From: Echinometra lucunter
Taxonomy: Eukaryota; Echinodermata; Echinoidea; Camarodonta; Echinometridae
DNA: 64,000 nt
Reading direction: 5' to 3'
Assembly: GCA_029962745.1 (NCBI GenBank)
Contig: CM057157.1
Location: 32,655,828 to 32,719,827, forward strand
Shown piece by piece: positions 36,589 to 47,937 of this stretch. Position 1 is the stretch's first letter, and each line of letters begins with the position of its first letter. Under the pieces are notes generated by a model. The model ran no database searches and had not been told where the DNA came from. It was given only the letters and a program-made list of their open reading frames with translations. The position numbers and the translations under genes were made by a program.

Positions 36589-37712
36589 CCTGGGCTGGTA
36601 TTCAATTCAATACTTAAGTCAGAAATATGAGTATCTTACTTACATGTAGCTTTTTACTTAGCAAATTTTGGTATTCAGTTCCATATTTTGGCAAAAGTAT
36701 TTTACTCTAAATCTAAGACACCTACCTAGGAGACTTAAGCCAATTATTTTGAAGGCCTTGATTGACAGGCATAGGTTTTTATACGCAGTAATCATGAGCT
36801 GCGCAGAATTATATCATAGCATATTCCAGCGTATTTGATGCGACATGTTAATTGCGCATTGAAAATATGACCTCACAATGCTTATCAGTAAGAATTTGGG
36901 CTTAAAGTTGGCTTAAGGCCTGGTCACATCGCCCAAACTTTGTTGGAGCGTTCCTTGAACAGTAGGGAGAGGGGGCCGAATTTCGACAACGCTCGTCACT
37001 GCGCACAAAATGGGAAAAAAAATCGAAAACACGGGCGTTGCCTCAGCGGTGCACCGCTGAAGCCGGCGTTGCTTTAGCGTTGGTTTAGCGGTTTAGCGCT
37101 CCGACACTTCCATACCAACGCCAAACCAAAGTTCATCACCGCAATGGATCGCTGCTTCAACGCCTGACACCATTCCAGCAATCCCGTGTCCGCTCGTAAA
37201 ACACTTACAACCGCTCCACCAAAGTTTGTGCAACTTTTAATCGCCGCCTGGGCAAAGCTGGCGAAGCAGCTGTGGTCCAGCGTTCAAGATTTCTGCATTG
37301 GCCTAGCAGACACAAGCGTCCACGAACTTGCGTCTAGCGGTGCCAAACTTTGACTGGGCGTTGCTGGAGCGGTGGTGAACTTTGCCGGAGCGGAAAATAG
37401 CCCGCTCCTCACCGCTCGCAATATTTTGCGCAGCTCAAAACTTTCGGAGCGGTAGGAGGGACCATCAGCGGTGGCCGAGCGTATACGGCGTTGCCTTAAC
37501 AGGGGCCAACTTCTGTTAAACGGTGAACGGTAACGAGCGGTGATGAATTTTTTTCACCGCTCCAGGAATGCTCCAGCAAAGTTCTGGCGGTGTGACTGGG
37601 CCTTTACTAAACTAAAATTCAAAGTACTGAATTGAATATGACTTCTTAGCCAAGTAAAATACTTAGTAAAAGTTTTACTTAATCCAGGTATTGAATTGAA
37701 TACTGGCCCTGG
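36589..37712. mobile_element. outer miniature element, split by a Harbinger-like insertion
   Basis: GGGCTGGTATTCAATTCAATAC at the left pairs with GTATTGAATTGAATACTGGCCC at the right. The two halves are separated by the 688-bp element at 36916-37603. Removing that insert gives a compact inverted-repeat element of about 435 bases. Confidence 0.7.
36916..37603. mobile_element. PIF/Harbinger-like miniature element, GC-rich
   Basis: Ends AGGCCTGGTCACATCGCC and GGCGGTGTGACTGGGCCT, with matching AACTTTG and GGAGC words inward (about 34 bases). TTA target duplication on both sides (36913-36915, 37604-37606). The interior is GC-rich with repeated AGCGGT words, unlike the AT-rich flanks. Confidence 0.83.
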
Positions 37713-38237
37713 AGTATAGCATTTAGGTTATCATGGAGAGTACATTCAAGTTGATTGTTCTACAATCTTTTTCGCTTTGGTTTCTCATAATTCCTACAGA
37801 CTGCGCATAAGACTATATTATTTACGTTAGGCACATGTGAAGTCTTTAATTAAAATGACATGTGAAGTGAATCATATTAATTTTGTTTGTATTTCATTAT
37901 TCTTGTCTTGTCTTGAAGAAGACGCCTACAATCAATAGGTTGATTATTATGGCTGATGATGTGACAATATTATTTTCATTGTTCAGTCAAGAATTCATAC
38001 ATCTGTTACGTTTGCGTTTCATTAACTCTTGAAGTCGATGCCCCCATTTTATTTTCATCAGATATCTAGATCTATGTAATTTGGAAAATCTAGACTCTAT
38101 TTCAAGAAAATGTATCGATCTTATATTTTCATCATTCGGACAAGAATAGAAACCAAATCATCTCCTCTTACTTTGTTTGCAATGCATAATTCTTGAAGAC
38201 GGTCTAACTGTTTACCTGCTTAGGCCTAAAAAAATAT

Positions 38238-38640
38238 GTTTGTTTGCCGTAACACAGGAAAAATAATAGGGTCGGTCGGTCTTTTTTTTTTTGCTAGTAC
38301 TCGGGCATCCCATGTACTGTGGCCTCAGTGCGTGCGGCGGGTACCCTTCGCATATATTATAGATCCGTACCGTGCACTCGAACGATACACATAAAATGGG
38401 GATCGAAGGTTGGCCAGATACTCGAGTCCTCTGATCTGCTAACAATATGTTTGATAATAATTAAATATGGACGACGATGTTCTACCGCGCCATTCGCCAG
38501 TAAAAAAAAAAAAAAAAAAAAAACATTGTGCCGACCGACCCTAATTTTCATTGTTTTTTTTTGGGGGGGGGGGGGGCCAAATTTTAATAAAAAAAGTCGG
38601 CAGGTTTTACTAGGGGTCCGTCGGGTTATGGCAAACAAAC
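38238..38640. repeat. inverted-repeat element with GTCGGTCGGTC words
   Basis: GTTTGTTTGCCGTAAC (38238) pairs with TTATGGCAAACAAAC (ending 38640), and AGGGTCGGTCGGTC pairs with GACCGACCCT inside. It contains long A, T and G runs. Class unknown. Confidence 0.6.
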
Positions 38641-39194
38641 TTTTTTTTTTTTTGCCTTATCACGAGATCTAACGTTAGCGTTAACTGTTGGACTCTAGCT
38701 GTTATACTCTTGCCATATGATCCATCACATACTGTCAATGACTCAATCTTAAAGATGACTGCATTATCTCTATAAACTACATGTACATGCCTACCACTTG
38801 TACTCCATGCCCTCCAATCAAAGTCTACATCCATATCATCTACTGCAACCAAATGCAAGGAATTCGCTAATCTCCAAAAAGCGGATCGAGGGACAAAACA
38901 GAGAGAGAGTGACAGAATAATCAGCTAGTTGATTGTGGTCGCTCATTAGGAAGAAGAAGAGAGAGAGAGAGAGATTAAGACTTTATTACCTTTATCACCT
39001 TTATTACCAGATGTACTGGAAATATGCAGGAGTCTGCAGTCGGGTTTCCAGATCTATCTATCATCCAGTTCATTTCTATCTTGTTCAAGTTCTATAATTT
39101 CTTGTAGATGAGACAGCGTGACAGTGTCAGTTTGTCAGAGCCACATGGACATGTAGAAATAAGACAATTTCATGCCCCATATTATTTCGAGCAT

Positions 39195-39341
39195 GTTCAT
39201 GGATAGACCGAAGAATTCTGTCTCTAGCAGTCGTCGTTAGCCTCTTATACTGGTAGGGTTGGCAGGAGGAGTGCTGACCCTACCAGTATAAGAGGCTAAC
39301 GACGACTGTTAGATACAGAATTCTTCGGTCTAGTTCAAGGA
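39195..39341. repeat. near-perfect 129-bp hairpin with 9-bp flanking repeat
   Basis: Two 56-base arms (39204-39259 and 39277-39332) match at 54 positions around a 17-base loop. Left arm starts TAGACCGAAGAATTCTGTC; right arm ends CAGAATTCTTCGGTCTA. Flanks GTTCATGGA and GTTCAAGGA look like an imperfect 9-base target duplication, so this is probably a small foldback element in the first SKP2 intron. Confidence 0.85.
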
Positions 39342-39672
39342 AGGAGAACACATAATATTCAAAGAACCATCCTAAACAACGTGCTTGTTAGTGAAATTCC
39401 ATTTTTTCTTCTTTATCTAGTGCCATTTTTAATTCACTTTCAAACTCCGTTTGACTCACGCCATAGTTTTGTATGTGTTATTCGATGGGAAATCTACTCG
39501 TTTTGTAAAATTTTGACAGGCATTAGCTATTTACTTTCTATTTCTTTTCCCTCTCAGTAACATTTCATGCCTCATTATCAAAAAAGTGGATCAGAACTTT
39601 CTCTATCATTTAATGATACCAAACATTTGATATCATAATAAGGAGATCAACATGAGGAATTGCACTGAGTAA

Positions 39673-40178
39673 TGCTACGTTCACACCTTTGCGTATTTGG
39701 CTTGCGTATTGACCAAACGCAGATATAGGGCCTAAGCAGTCATACCCAATAAAGCGCAATGAAACGTGCTCTCATCGTACTCAACGCGCAGACTAGCGCA
39801 TAGATCTAGACCTGCGCTAGTTGCTCGCTAGTTTAAAAAATTTTTAAATTATCGCAAGCAAGCGCAAGGTCAAATCGTCTTGTCATTGCCTAGACCCCTA
39901 TAGCTGGGTTTCTTGCACGATTTACCTTGCTTCGTTGTTCGCATGATTGCGCTGTTGCTCGCACACCACTCGCAGCAGCAAGAACCGCTGCGTTAGCGCT
40001 CAATATTCTGCGAGTTTAGCTCGTACGCCATTTGCTTTTTATGAGCAGCATAATAATACGAGCTAGATACACAATAGTGTGACTGCTCGCATCAGATTTG
40101 CTGCGTATTGCTGGGTACGGCTGCGAATTGATAGCGCTGCAATATGCAAGCCAAATACGCAAAGGTGTGAATGTAGCA
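39673..40178. mobile_element. PIF/Harbinger-like miniature element
   Basis: TGCTACGTTCACACCTTTGC at the left and GCAAAGGTGTGAATGTAGCA at the right, pairing for about 37 bases. Target duplication TAA on both sides (39670-39672, 40179-40181). No coding capacity. Confidence 0.85.
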
Positions 40179-40478
40179 TAAAGGACAAAATACGGTCCAC
40201 TTTTTGGTCACACCTCAGCATGCTTTGGTACAGAAAATGAAATCTGCTGCGGACACCCTAAATACTGATCGAAGTTAGACAGTCACTGTGGCACAATGCC
40301 ACAACGAGCACGCGTGGATGTGTCGGGAAGAGACATTTGCTGACCAAACCATATTCAGATTCAGATGCATGCACCTTGTTTTCAAGCCCTCGGCCCTCTA
40401 ACTTAAGCTAAGTTGATCTAATATATTATAAACACAATTTGAGATGCTGTGATGTCATGATAATTTTGAATCACTTAC

Positions 40479-40640
40479 CAAAACAGGATGGAAGAAATAT
40501 TCATATCGAGCTTAGTCTTCTTTGAAGTTTGAATGCTTCTTCGAGCTCGAGTTCCAAGATGTAAACAAACGTGGCGTGGTTGTTTGCAAAAAGCTAGCTG
40601 AACTTCCCGCGACACAATAGGCGGTAACCAATGAAAATCC
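40479..40640 (-). other. SKP2: probable SKP2 5' UTR exon
   Basis: On the minus strand a non-repetitive segment ends TTCCATCCTGTTTTG|GTAAGTGATTC, a consensus donor at 40478. It sits just downstream of promoter-like words. An ATG in it opens a short frame (MNISSILF) that would stop on joining to the coding exon if the acceptor is TTTGAG, so it would be an upstream ORF. The 5' end is a guess from the promoter motifs. Confidence 0.5.
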
Positions 40641-40657
40641 AGTCTGACTTGACGTCA
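40604..40657. promoter_or_regulatory. E2F, CCAAT and CRE words: putative SKP2 promoter
   Basis: Within 54 bases lie TTCCCGCG (E2F-like, 40604-40611), CCAAT (40628-40632, reads ATTGG toward SKP2) and the perfect CRE palindrome TGACGTCA (40650-40657). They lie just upstream of the predicted SKP2 first exon. Mammalian SKP2 is a known E2F target, so the match is plausible. The NADAR gene starts about 400 bases away in the opposite direction. Confidence 0.55.
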
Positions 40658-41040
40658 GGCCTACGGCTGGGGGGAACTCCCTATACAGTCTTTATACAAG
40701 GCTGCAGGATTTATGAGCTTCACGATGTAACTGCTACTGTTACATTAATAAGCCATCGTGAAAATATATTGCTTATTTAATATCTTACTTATGCCGAATA
40801 ATGTATGAATTTTTAAAAAACTTTCTTCTTGTATTAGAATTATCAATGATAAAACGGTAACCACTTTCACACATTTATGCCACATGTATGTTAGTAACTT
40901 ATTGATTATAGACTAGGTTTTATCAACGCCCACACGTGCAATAATAACATTCATTGCACCATGGACAGAAATAACAAGACAAAGTCATAGACTAATGGGA
41001 ATCACGCATTGTAGTCACGTAAAGAGGACTGCTTAAATAG

Positions 41041-41105
41041 ATGCCAGTCAATTTTGTTGGAGCTAGAAGATGAATAGTCGAGTCACGAATTTACTGCAGT
41101 TATAG
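41041..41105 (+). promoter_or_regulatory. two overlapping upstream ORFs before NADAR start
   Basis: ATG at 41041 reads MPVNFVGARR and stops at TGA 41071-41073, overlapping the ATG at 41070-41072 (ATGA). The second reads MNSRVTNLLQL and stops with TAG at 41103-41105, four bases before the main ATG at 41110. Whether they are in the mRNA depends on the unknown transcription start. Confidence 0.4.
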
Positions 41106-41109
41106 CAAG

Positions 41110-41266
41110 ATGGCATCAAATTCACGGACAGAGTCAGAGTCAGAGAAATATACGTTCTTTTACGGTGAGAAGAGTTCCCCATTCAGTCAGTTTCGGGCAG
41201 CCAACTTTGAAGTTGATGGGGTGCAGTACTCTTGTGCAGAGATGTACATGATGCATCAAAAAGCAG
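41110..41266 (+). CDS. NADAR gene exon 1
   Basis: ATG at 41110; donor AAAGCAG|GTATGC. Ends in phase 1, and V53 is completed by the next exon. Carries the SCAEMYMMHQKA motif. Confidence 0.93.
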
Positions 41267-44200
41267 GTATGCTGGAACCTTATTCTCCTCTTTCTAGAAG
41301 ATGGAGCACATGTTGAAATAGAAATGATAACAAAAATGATATGTATATTTGGCATTATCGTGAAATAGGAAACCACCGTTTACTTTGTACAGCAGCGCTT
41401 TATTCAGTCACACGCATTGGTTTCCTATTTCCACCTCCATTCTCTTTGTAAACAAGTGCGTGCGTCAAATAACGAGTGGTTTCCTAAACCACGATATGGC
41501 CGTATATTTAATCACTGATCAAAAATATTTCTCTCCTGTTGAGTCATCATCAAGCTCCCTGCAGGTTAATACATGGATCACAAGACAAGCATGATGAACA
41601 TGTGGGATACTGTCTGACTGCATGTGCAGGGCTTCTATAGGCCTGCTATACCTATGGACTGTTTATTTTGATATGTTTTGCTACAGCTACACTTAGCAGC
41701 TAGAGGCTGATGTTGCTCTCGCATTTGCTCCATGTACACATAATTATGATTGCATTATGAGTTTATGACCCAGAAAGGATGACAAAAAAACGACATGCTA
41801 AAACTTAAAAAGGGGAGTTTTTGTCTTTCAATTTTCTGTCGATTTCTAACTCTAGTGAATGGATAGCCTTTTGACAAGGCCTCGCGACTCGGGTTATTTT
41901 CAGTGGCTGAGACGAGACTAGCCAGTGACAAAGAGAGAGATACCCTGGGTGAACGCGCGATCGAGCGACACATCGCGAGGCCTTTTGGAACCTGGCTTTC
42001 ACTGCTCTGCATGTATTATTCATGATTATACATTAGTATGCTAATACGCCAACTTTGAATTATTGACCAATCAGAACGACCAGCACCCAGCTGGCTTGTT
42101 CATGATTCGTTCATTATCAAGACATGTACGAAAATGTAAAAGACGTTAATAAATTTTGCTTACAAGACGAACATGTAAATGATCAATACAAAATATCACA
42201 TTTATATTAATTTGAAAGGCAAAATTAGAATAAAATAAGAAGCCATTGATGAGTTGAGCTAAAAATCATAAGTGAGATGATTGAAATTCCCCTTTATATA
42301 AAATGAACCAGTCTGGCTCAGTGTTTAAGTCTCGAGCTCTAGTCCATTTGTCAAAGCAATCGTTTTGTGATATTCTACTATGTTCAAGTTTACTGTGTGC
42401 CTTGACAAAAATTGTGACGTCTTGAACAAAGGCAATTTGCAAGTGCAGAGAAAAATCAAGTTTATTTACATTGTGCAGGTTGATGCTCTACACCAGCCAA
42501 AGTTTTGCTGGGTTGCTGTCAATACATTTGTTTGCGAGTAGACCAACGTGATTTCGTCGTGATGGTTAGGGAATTCATTTGGAAAAATTATATGAAAATT
42601 TTGTTATTGTCGTCTTCCCAAAATGACAAATTATCATGGAGGAAAACTTTGACGAGTGTAGTAAAACTACAATTTACATGTGCAAGTTGAATTATTCAGT
42701 AAATATTTCAGTCGAAAAATATTAATTTCAAATTAATGAAATAGATGATCTTCAATCATGAAAATTGCTTTCTGTCTGACTGTGACTGTGAGTGTGATGG
42801 GGGGATTTTATTTATTTTTTTTTTTGCTGCCAGGTTGTCATGCCATGCATGAGAAAGTGTGCAAGTGGTCAGAGCCACTCTCAAGACACTTTCTGGGCTG
42901 CGGTGAGCCCGAGTTTTTTCAACAAATCTGCTTGGTTCTTCATGAGTGAGACCAAGGGTGAAATAACAACTATCATACTGCATGAAGCGGTACCGGAGCC
43001 CAAAGCTGTCGGGGTCGGGGATGTGGAGTCTGTTGTAGTGGTACTGGTGCCTGCAGTTTGCATGCAAAGATAGTCTGTACACCACGGGATAGTCTGGTAC
43101 ATAGCTAGTACTTTTGCCATATCCAGTGGGAGACTACTAACAAATGTATCTTGCCCGCAAAGAACTGAAAGAATTGCCCTCAGTTGTAGATCCATGAAGG
43201 CTGAAATCTTCAAGCTTTCGCGAGGCATATTCCATATTTTTCAGCAATAATTCGCAATAATTCAGATGTAGATCCATGAAGGCTGAAATCTTCAAGCTTT
43301 GGCGAGGCATATTCTGTACTTTTCAGCAATAATTTGTCACAAGCCATGGTCACATCGCCAATAGCTATAGCAGTCGTGCCGCCGGAGTACAATTCAGCGA
43401 TCGCTCATTTGAATTTGAATTTGCATACCAAATATATGCCGACGTCATGCGAGGATATGTTCGCTGATTGAGTGCTACCCTTTTGGGTAGCAAAATCAAA
43501 GGTTAACAAAAGAAATTCAAGCCAGGTTCCTAAAGGTTCCGTGGCCAAGCGAGCTTTCGCGACTAGTCTCTCATTCTAGTCGCTCACCGTCTGATATATA
43601 AATCACATGAGAGTCTACACGGGGACACGGAGCCTTGGCTGAAGGCTAGTGAATGGATGGATCATTCTTCAATGAACTAAAACTAAAAGTAACTTAGTTC
43701 AATTTTTGCTAATGATTACATAATAGTTCTATTCTAAAAATGAGCTAGAGAATGAAGTGCATCTCAAATGAAATCTAGGTACTGGAAATATAATCATTAT
43801 AACATCTTTCTAATTGTCAGGTCATTTTTCCCTGCAAAGAATGTGAAAGCACTTTTGTGAAAACATCTAGTTTAACATATAGCAAGGTAGGATGTTATAC
43901 ATATTGGTTGTAGCCACACTGCATGGAAGAAGAAATAAATGAAAATATGCCCCCCCCCCCCTAGGTTAATCCTGGTTGTCCTCTTTTTTGTTATTTTTTT
44001 TCAGTACTGTTTGGAGATCACTTGATAGCAGAGCAGATTCTGTTGGCTACCAAGCCAGCAGCAATGAAAGCACTTGGCAGGAAAGTTAAGAACTTTGATG
44101 AAGATGTATGGAAACAAAACAGGAGAAAGATTGTTAAGAAGGGAAATATGGCGAAGGTAAGAGATGAAAAGATTGATTCTTAGTATATAAGTATTTATTT

Positions 44201-44954
44201 AAATAAATAATAAGTTACACAGTTGATGTGTGGTTCATCAGTACTTAGTATATTAGTAAGTATTTATTTATATATAAATATTATTATCCTGGTGGTAGTG
44301 TGTAAATATGAAATAAGTTAGTCAAAATTATTTATTATGTACATGTTATGTTGACTTGTGTTTTTCCTTAACTATTTTTATGATGTTATTTTTAGTCTCA
44401 TTGTAATTAAGGTGAACATTATTTTCAACCCTACCTGGGGATGTTTAATACTTTTCCAATTTTATGAGTACATGTACTGTATAACCAGAAACCGTTCCAA
44501 GATGTAATCTTACTCAATTTTTAATGAAAGTCATTTTCCAGTTTTCAAGTATTTTGTTATTCATTCTGCATCATGGAATTGTACAAATTTTTCAAAAGTT
44601 TTTGCATGCAAATTCTCAGGATTTACAATTATTTCAGACTCGATCATCATTGAGTGTAAAAATCTTTACTTAGAGTTGGTCTGATATCATTTATTCCTTT
44701 CCTAGTTCTCACAGAATCCTGATATACGAGATGAGCTGATGGCAACTAGAGGTACAACGCTGGTAGAAGCAAGTCCTCGAGATAGGATCTGGGGTATTGG
44801 AATGGGAAAGGACAACCCAAATGCTAAGAACAAGAATAAGTGGAGGGGTCAAAACCTCCTTGGATACATTCTTACAGAGGTCAGGGATGAACTAGAAAAA
44901 AAAGAGGATCAGTCTCCAGAGAAAAGACCAAATAAAAAGATTAAGTCCTGTTAA
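41110..44954 (+). CDS. NADAR-family protein (YbiA-like N-glycosidase / ADP-ribosyl-guanine hydrolase fold)
   Basis: Three exons with GT-AG junctions and matching phases give a complete 185-residue protein. The single NADAR domain spans about 14-165: FFYGEKSSPFSQF (16-28), VDGVQYSCAEMYMMHQKA (35-52, with Glu44 the conserved acidic residue), LFGDHLIAEQIL (54-65), KALGRKVKNFDEDVW (74-88), KFSQNPDIRDELMAT (103-117), SPRDRIWGIG (126-135) and WRGQNLLGYILTEVR (149-163). Family members include YbiA, which cleaves riboflavin intermediates, and NADAR enzymes shown to remove ADP-ribose from guanine in DNA. Which reaction this protein performs is unknown. The tail KRPNKKIK may be a nuclear signal. The first intron holds a helicase relic. 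Start chosen as the first ATG after the last upstream stop, following TTATAGCAAG. Confidence 0.94.
42880..43440 (-). pseudogene. RecQ-like helicase fragment, decayed
   Basis: Minus strand shows LRAILSVLCGQDTFVSSLPL and VVISPLVSLMKNQADLLKKL, resembling the start and motif Ia of RecQ-type ATPases common in transposon-rich marine genomes. The Walker A lysine block (GxGKS/T) is lost, reading LPLDMAKVLAMYQ. A 66-base stretch encoding AKLEDFSLHGST is duplicated in tandem (43215-43310). It is a fragment inside the NADAR first intron. Confidence 0.65.
44005..44156 (+). CDS. NADAR gene exon 2
   Basis: Acceptor TTTTTTTCAG, donor GCGAAG|GTAAGA. Encodes LFGDHLIAEQILLATKPAAM through KIVKKGNMAK. Ends in phase 0. 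Confidence 0.95.
44706..44954 (+). CDS. NADAR gene exon 3
   Basis: Acceptor TTTCCTAG; TAA at 44952-44954. Encodes FSQNPDIRDELMATRGTTLV, the DRIWGIG and GQNLLGY motifs, and the basic tail. Confidence 0.95.
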   Translation, partial: FSQNPDIRDELMATRGTTLVEASPRDRIWGIGMGKDNPNAKNKNKWRGQNLLGYILTEVRDELEKKEDQSPEKRPNKKIKSC

Positions 44955-45076
44955 TTTCTTGTTGAACCTAATTGAAAAGAGGAGATAGCAGACACTTTTC
45001 TTCTAGTTCAAAGGAATCATCCATATTAATGTAAAGATTCAATGGCTGTGAAAATGAACGGTTTCTCATAATATAT

Positions 45077-45118
45077 TGTATAGATATATATATATATATA
45101 TATACATGTATATATGTA
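45077..45118. repeat. (TA)n microsatellite
   Basis: TATATATATATATATATATA with minor breaks, just 3' of the NADAR gene. Confidence 0.9.
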
Positions 45119-45129
45119 TAATTCAAAAT

Positions 45130-46281
45130 TCAGTTCAGTAATACCCCTGCCAAACAAAGTTTGAAGGGGGTAAGTATGGTCGGTTGGTCGGTCTGTTGCA
45201 AATCTTGCAGAATGAACTACTTTCTCAGTTGTTGAGCAGTGCTCCTGAAATTTGGCATGCACATTGGTCTCGGGATGAAGATGTGCAAGGCATGCAAGAT
45301 GTACAAGTGGAAAGCAAATTTCCTGATATGGACAATGAATTCTTATACTTATACTTACTTACTTACTTATATGTGTCGGAAACTGCATTGCCATGGTAAC
45401 AGAATATTACTAGTATGGCATTAAATCATGGAGAAATATTGCGGCTCAAATTATATCCTTATTTTTCGACTAATGCTTGGGAAATTTAGCAGACACATTG
45501 AGGTGGGGGTATTAATCACCTTCAGTGATATTTTTTTTCTTCATATTTCCGATCAAAACTATTATATATGGACACACACACACACACACACATACATATA
45601 TATATAATTATGATTAAATGCAGTAGAATGAAAATTCAGTCTAAATTGATAACATCAAACTGTTGATGTACATGTAACTCTCTTTTGAAGAAATGCACAG
45701 CATGATGTACACTTTTAGTGAATGCTAGGCAACGTACTCAGGGAAATACTAGCTTCATGACTTAATCTGTACTTGTGATAACCAGGGGGTTTCTCAAAAC
45801 TCTCATTAGTCTAACTTCTTGGACATTCCATTGAAAAATGTGTTCTAGAATTAATACACGTTTCAATGGGATGTTCATGAACTTAGACTTGTGATGGTTT
45901 CGAGAAATGCAGCCCTGAATGAAAAATGTTAAATTACATTTAATTGACCAATCAAAAAGTCTGATGAGTTTGTCTTCTCATGATCGTGTATATAAATAAT
46001 TGAGGTAATAATGTGATCTAATGAAACTAAGAAATCTTTAACTTTATACATATTGACCTCTATGACCTTGACCTATGAAACCTAAAATCTAAATCACTTT
46101 GCCGGTCTTGATACTAATACAAAGTTTGAATTTCACTGCTGAAATAGTTGCTGAGATATGGTCATAATAAACTAAAAGAAACATCAATTTCATGTATATG
46201 ACCTTTGATTTTTGACCTACTTAAAACAAACTGAATCACTTTGTCTCATGCTCATTATGTTGATGTATGTTATGCTATATA

Positions 46282-46329
<48 letters not shown>

Positions 46330-46520
46330 TATGTTAGTTCTTTTCACCTATATACCTCAAAATTTTATCAGATCATCTTCTTATGGTGATACATACTAGG
46401 ACCAAGTTCATACCTAAAATGGTTCTTGAGATATCACGTTCATGAAAAAGCTGGAAGGACGGACAGGCAGAGATATTATGCCTCTATCAACACCTGTGGT
46501 TGGCTGAGGCATAAAAACAG
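45130..46520. other. dispersed-repeat sequence, no gene
   Basis: Includes a ACCCCTGCCAAACAAAGTTTG-like repeat end at 45140-45180, CA/TA microsatellite at 45573-45606, (TA)n at 46284-46325, and a repeat tail GGAAGGACGGACAGGCAG ... GGCTGAGGCATAAAAA at 46450-46518 similar to the ends at 23890-23990 and 56300-56387. Confidence 0.55.
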
Positions 46521-47889
46521 CTCTTAAAAAAAAAATCATTTGGTAATGTGTTATACGAAGGAAATAGGCAATCTATGTGATTGTAAACATTATCAAGTGA
46601 GGACCTGTAATATTGGTAAAAACAGTAACAAGGCTGGAGTGAGAGACTATCAATGGCCTAGTGCATGCACATCAGTCAGGAAACACAATCAGACTACTTT
46701 ACATACAGTACCAAAGATATTCAATAAAACACAACTAGTGAAGACAGAAATATGATGGAAACAATCCCAACAATATATTTTATTTCACTTTTACGTCTAT
46801 ATCATTTTAGGATCTGTTAGCCTAGATTTCTTCTCATATAATTCACAAAATATTCTATGTATACCTATGCAATAACAATTCAAATTCAAGCAACTGAACT
46901 TACTCAGCAACCAACATGATACATGAAGTGAATCCCTTAGAACTATGAACAGTCAAGTGAAAAACAACATCTATATTTCTCTTTATGAAAATCTAGATTA
47001 CAGTAATTCTACCAAGAACCTGGATTATTTTATCAGGGATTCCATACTATACAGTGTAGCACTATAATTATCAGCTTAGCCCATAGCAGTAGAGTTTTCA
47101 CAAGATCTAAATTAATCAGCTTAGCCTGTAGCAGTAGAGTTTTCGTAAAATCTAAATTAATCAGCTTAGCCCATAGCAGTAGAGTTTTCGTAAGATCTAA
47201 ATTAATCAACTTTCACTCTTCAAACTGGCAACATCAAGTGTCATTTTCCACTCCTACCTAGTTTGAAAAATACAAAACTGTATATAACATGAACCCACAT
47301 GAATATTTACCCCAAAAATTCCAATTAGCACATGAAAATAGTGATTATGTATTTCAAGTTGCATTGCTAATTTAGAGGGTTAAGGATTAACTAAATTCAA
47401 ACTGCTTTCATTTGTAAACATTACAATATACAAACCTACATTTTTTTCTTTCTACTTATCTATAATGTGTTACTCCTAGGATTTATAGATACTGCAGAAG
47501 TGTTACTGCTAAAGGTTGAATATTATTTGATTATAGTATGTGTATCAACCAAATTTTCCACAAGGTCCAGCCTAAGTTATCTTGGTCTTAGTATTCAATG
47601 GATATATTGCTAATTTTAATACACTCTAAATGAATAATACACCCACTTTTGAGTAGAATATACAGAACTAAGTTGGATTTGGTTTCTGTGCAAGGGGTAA
47701 TTCTTAGACTTGTTTTCTTTACTCTAAATAACCTTAAACCTCCTAGAAGGTCTGGTAAATGTTGTTGCAGTTCAATAAGATATGAAGAGACAGAAAGGTT
47801 TGTGACAATGAAACTATAAGAGGGCAAAATAGATATCATGAAACACAGAGATAAAAAGGAAAATAAGTATATTAGGAGGGAGAGATAGA

Positions 47890-47937
<48 letters not shown>

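Noticed and set aside
38610..38858. Open frame DMDVDFDWRAWSTSGRHVHV on the minus strand as a new gene
   Set aside because: Reads like protein for about 50 residues but has no recognisable family, no clear splice sites, and abuts a repeat element in the predicted SKP2 first intron. Left as unassigned.
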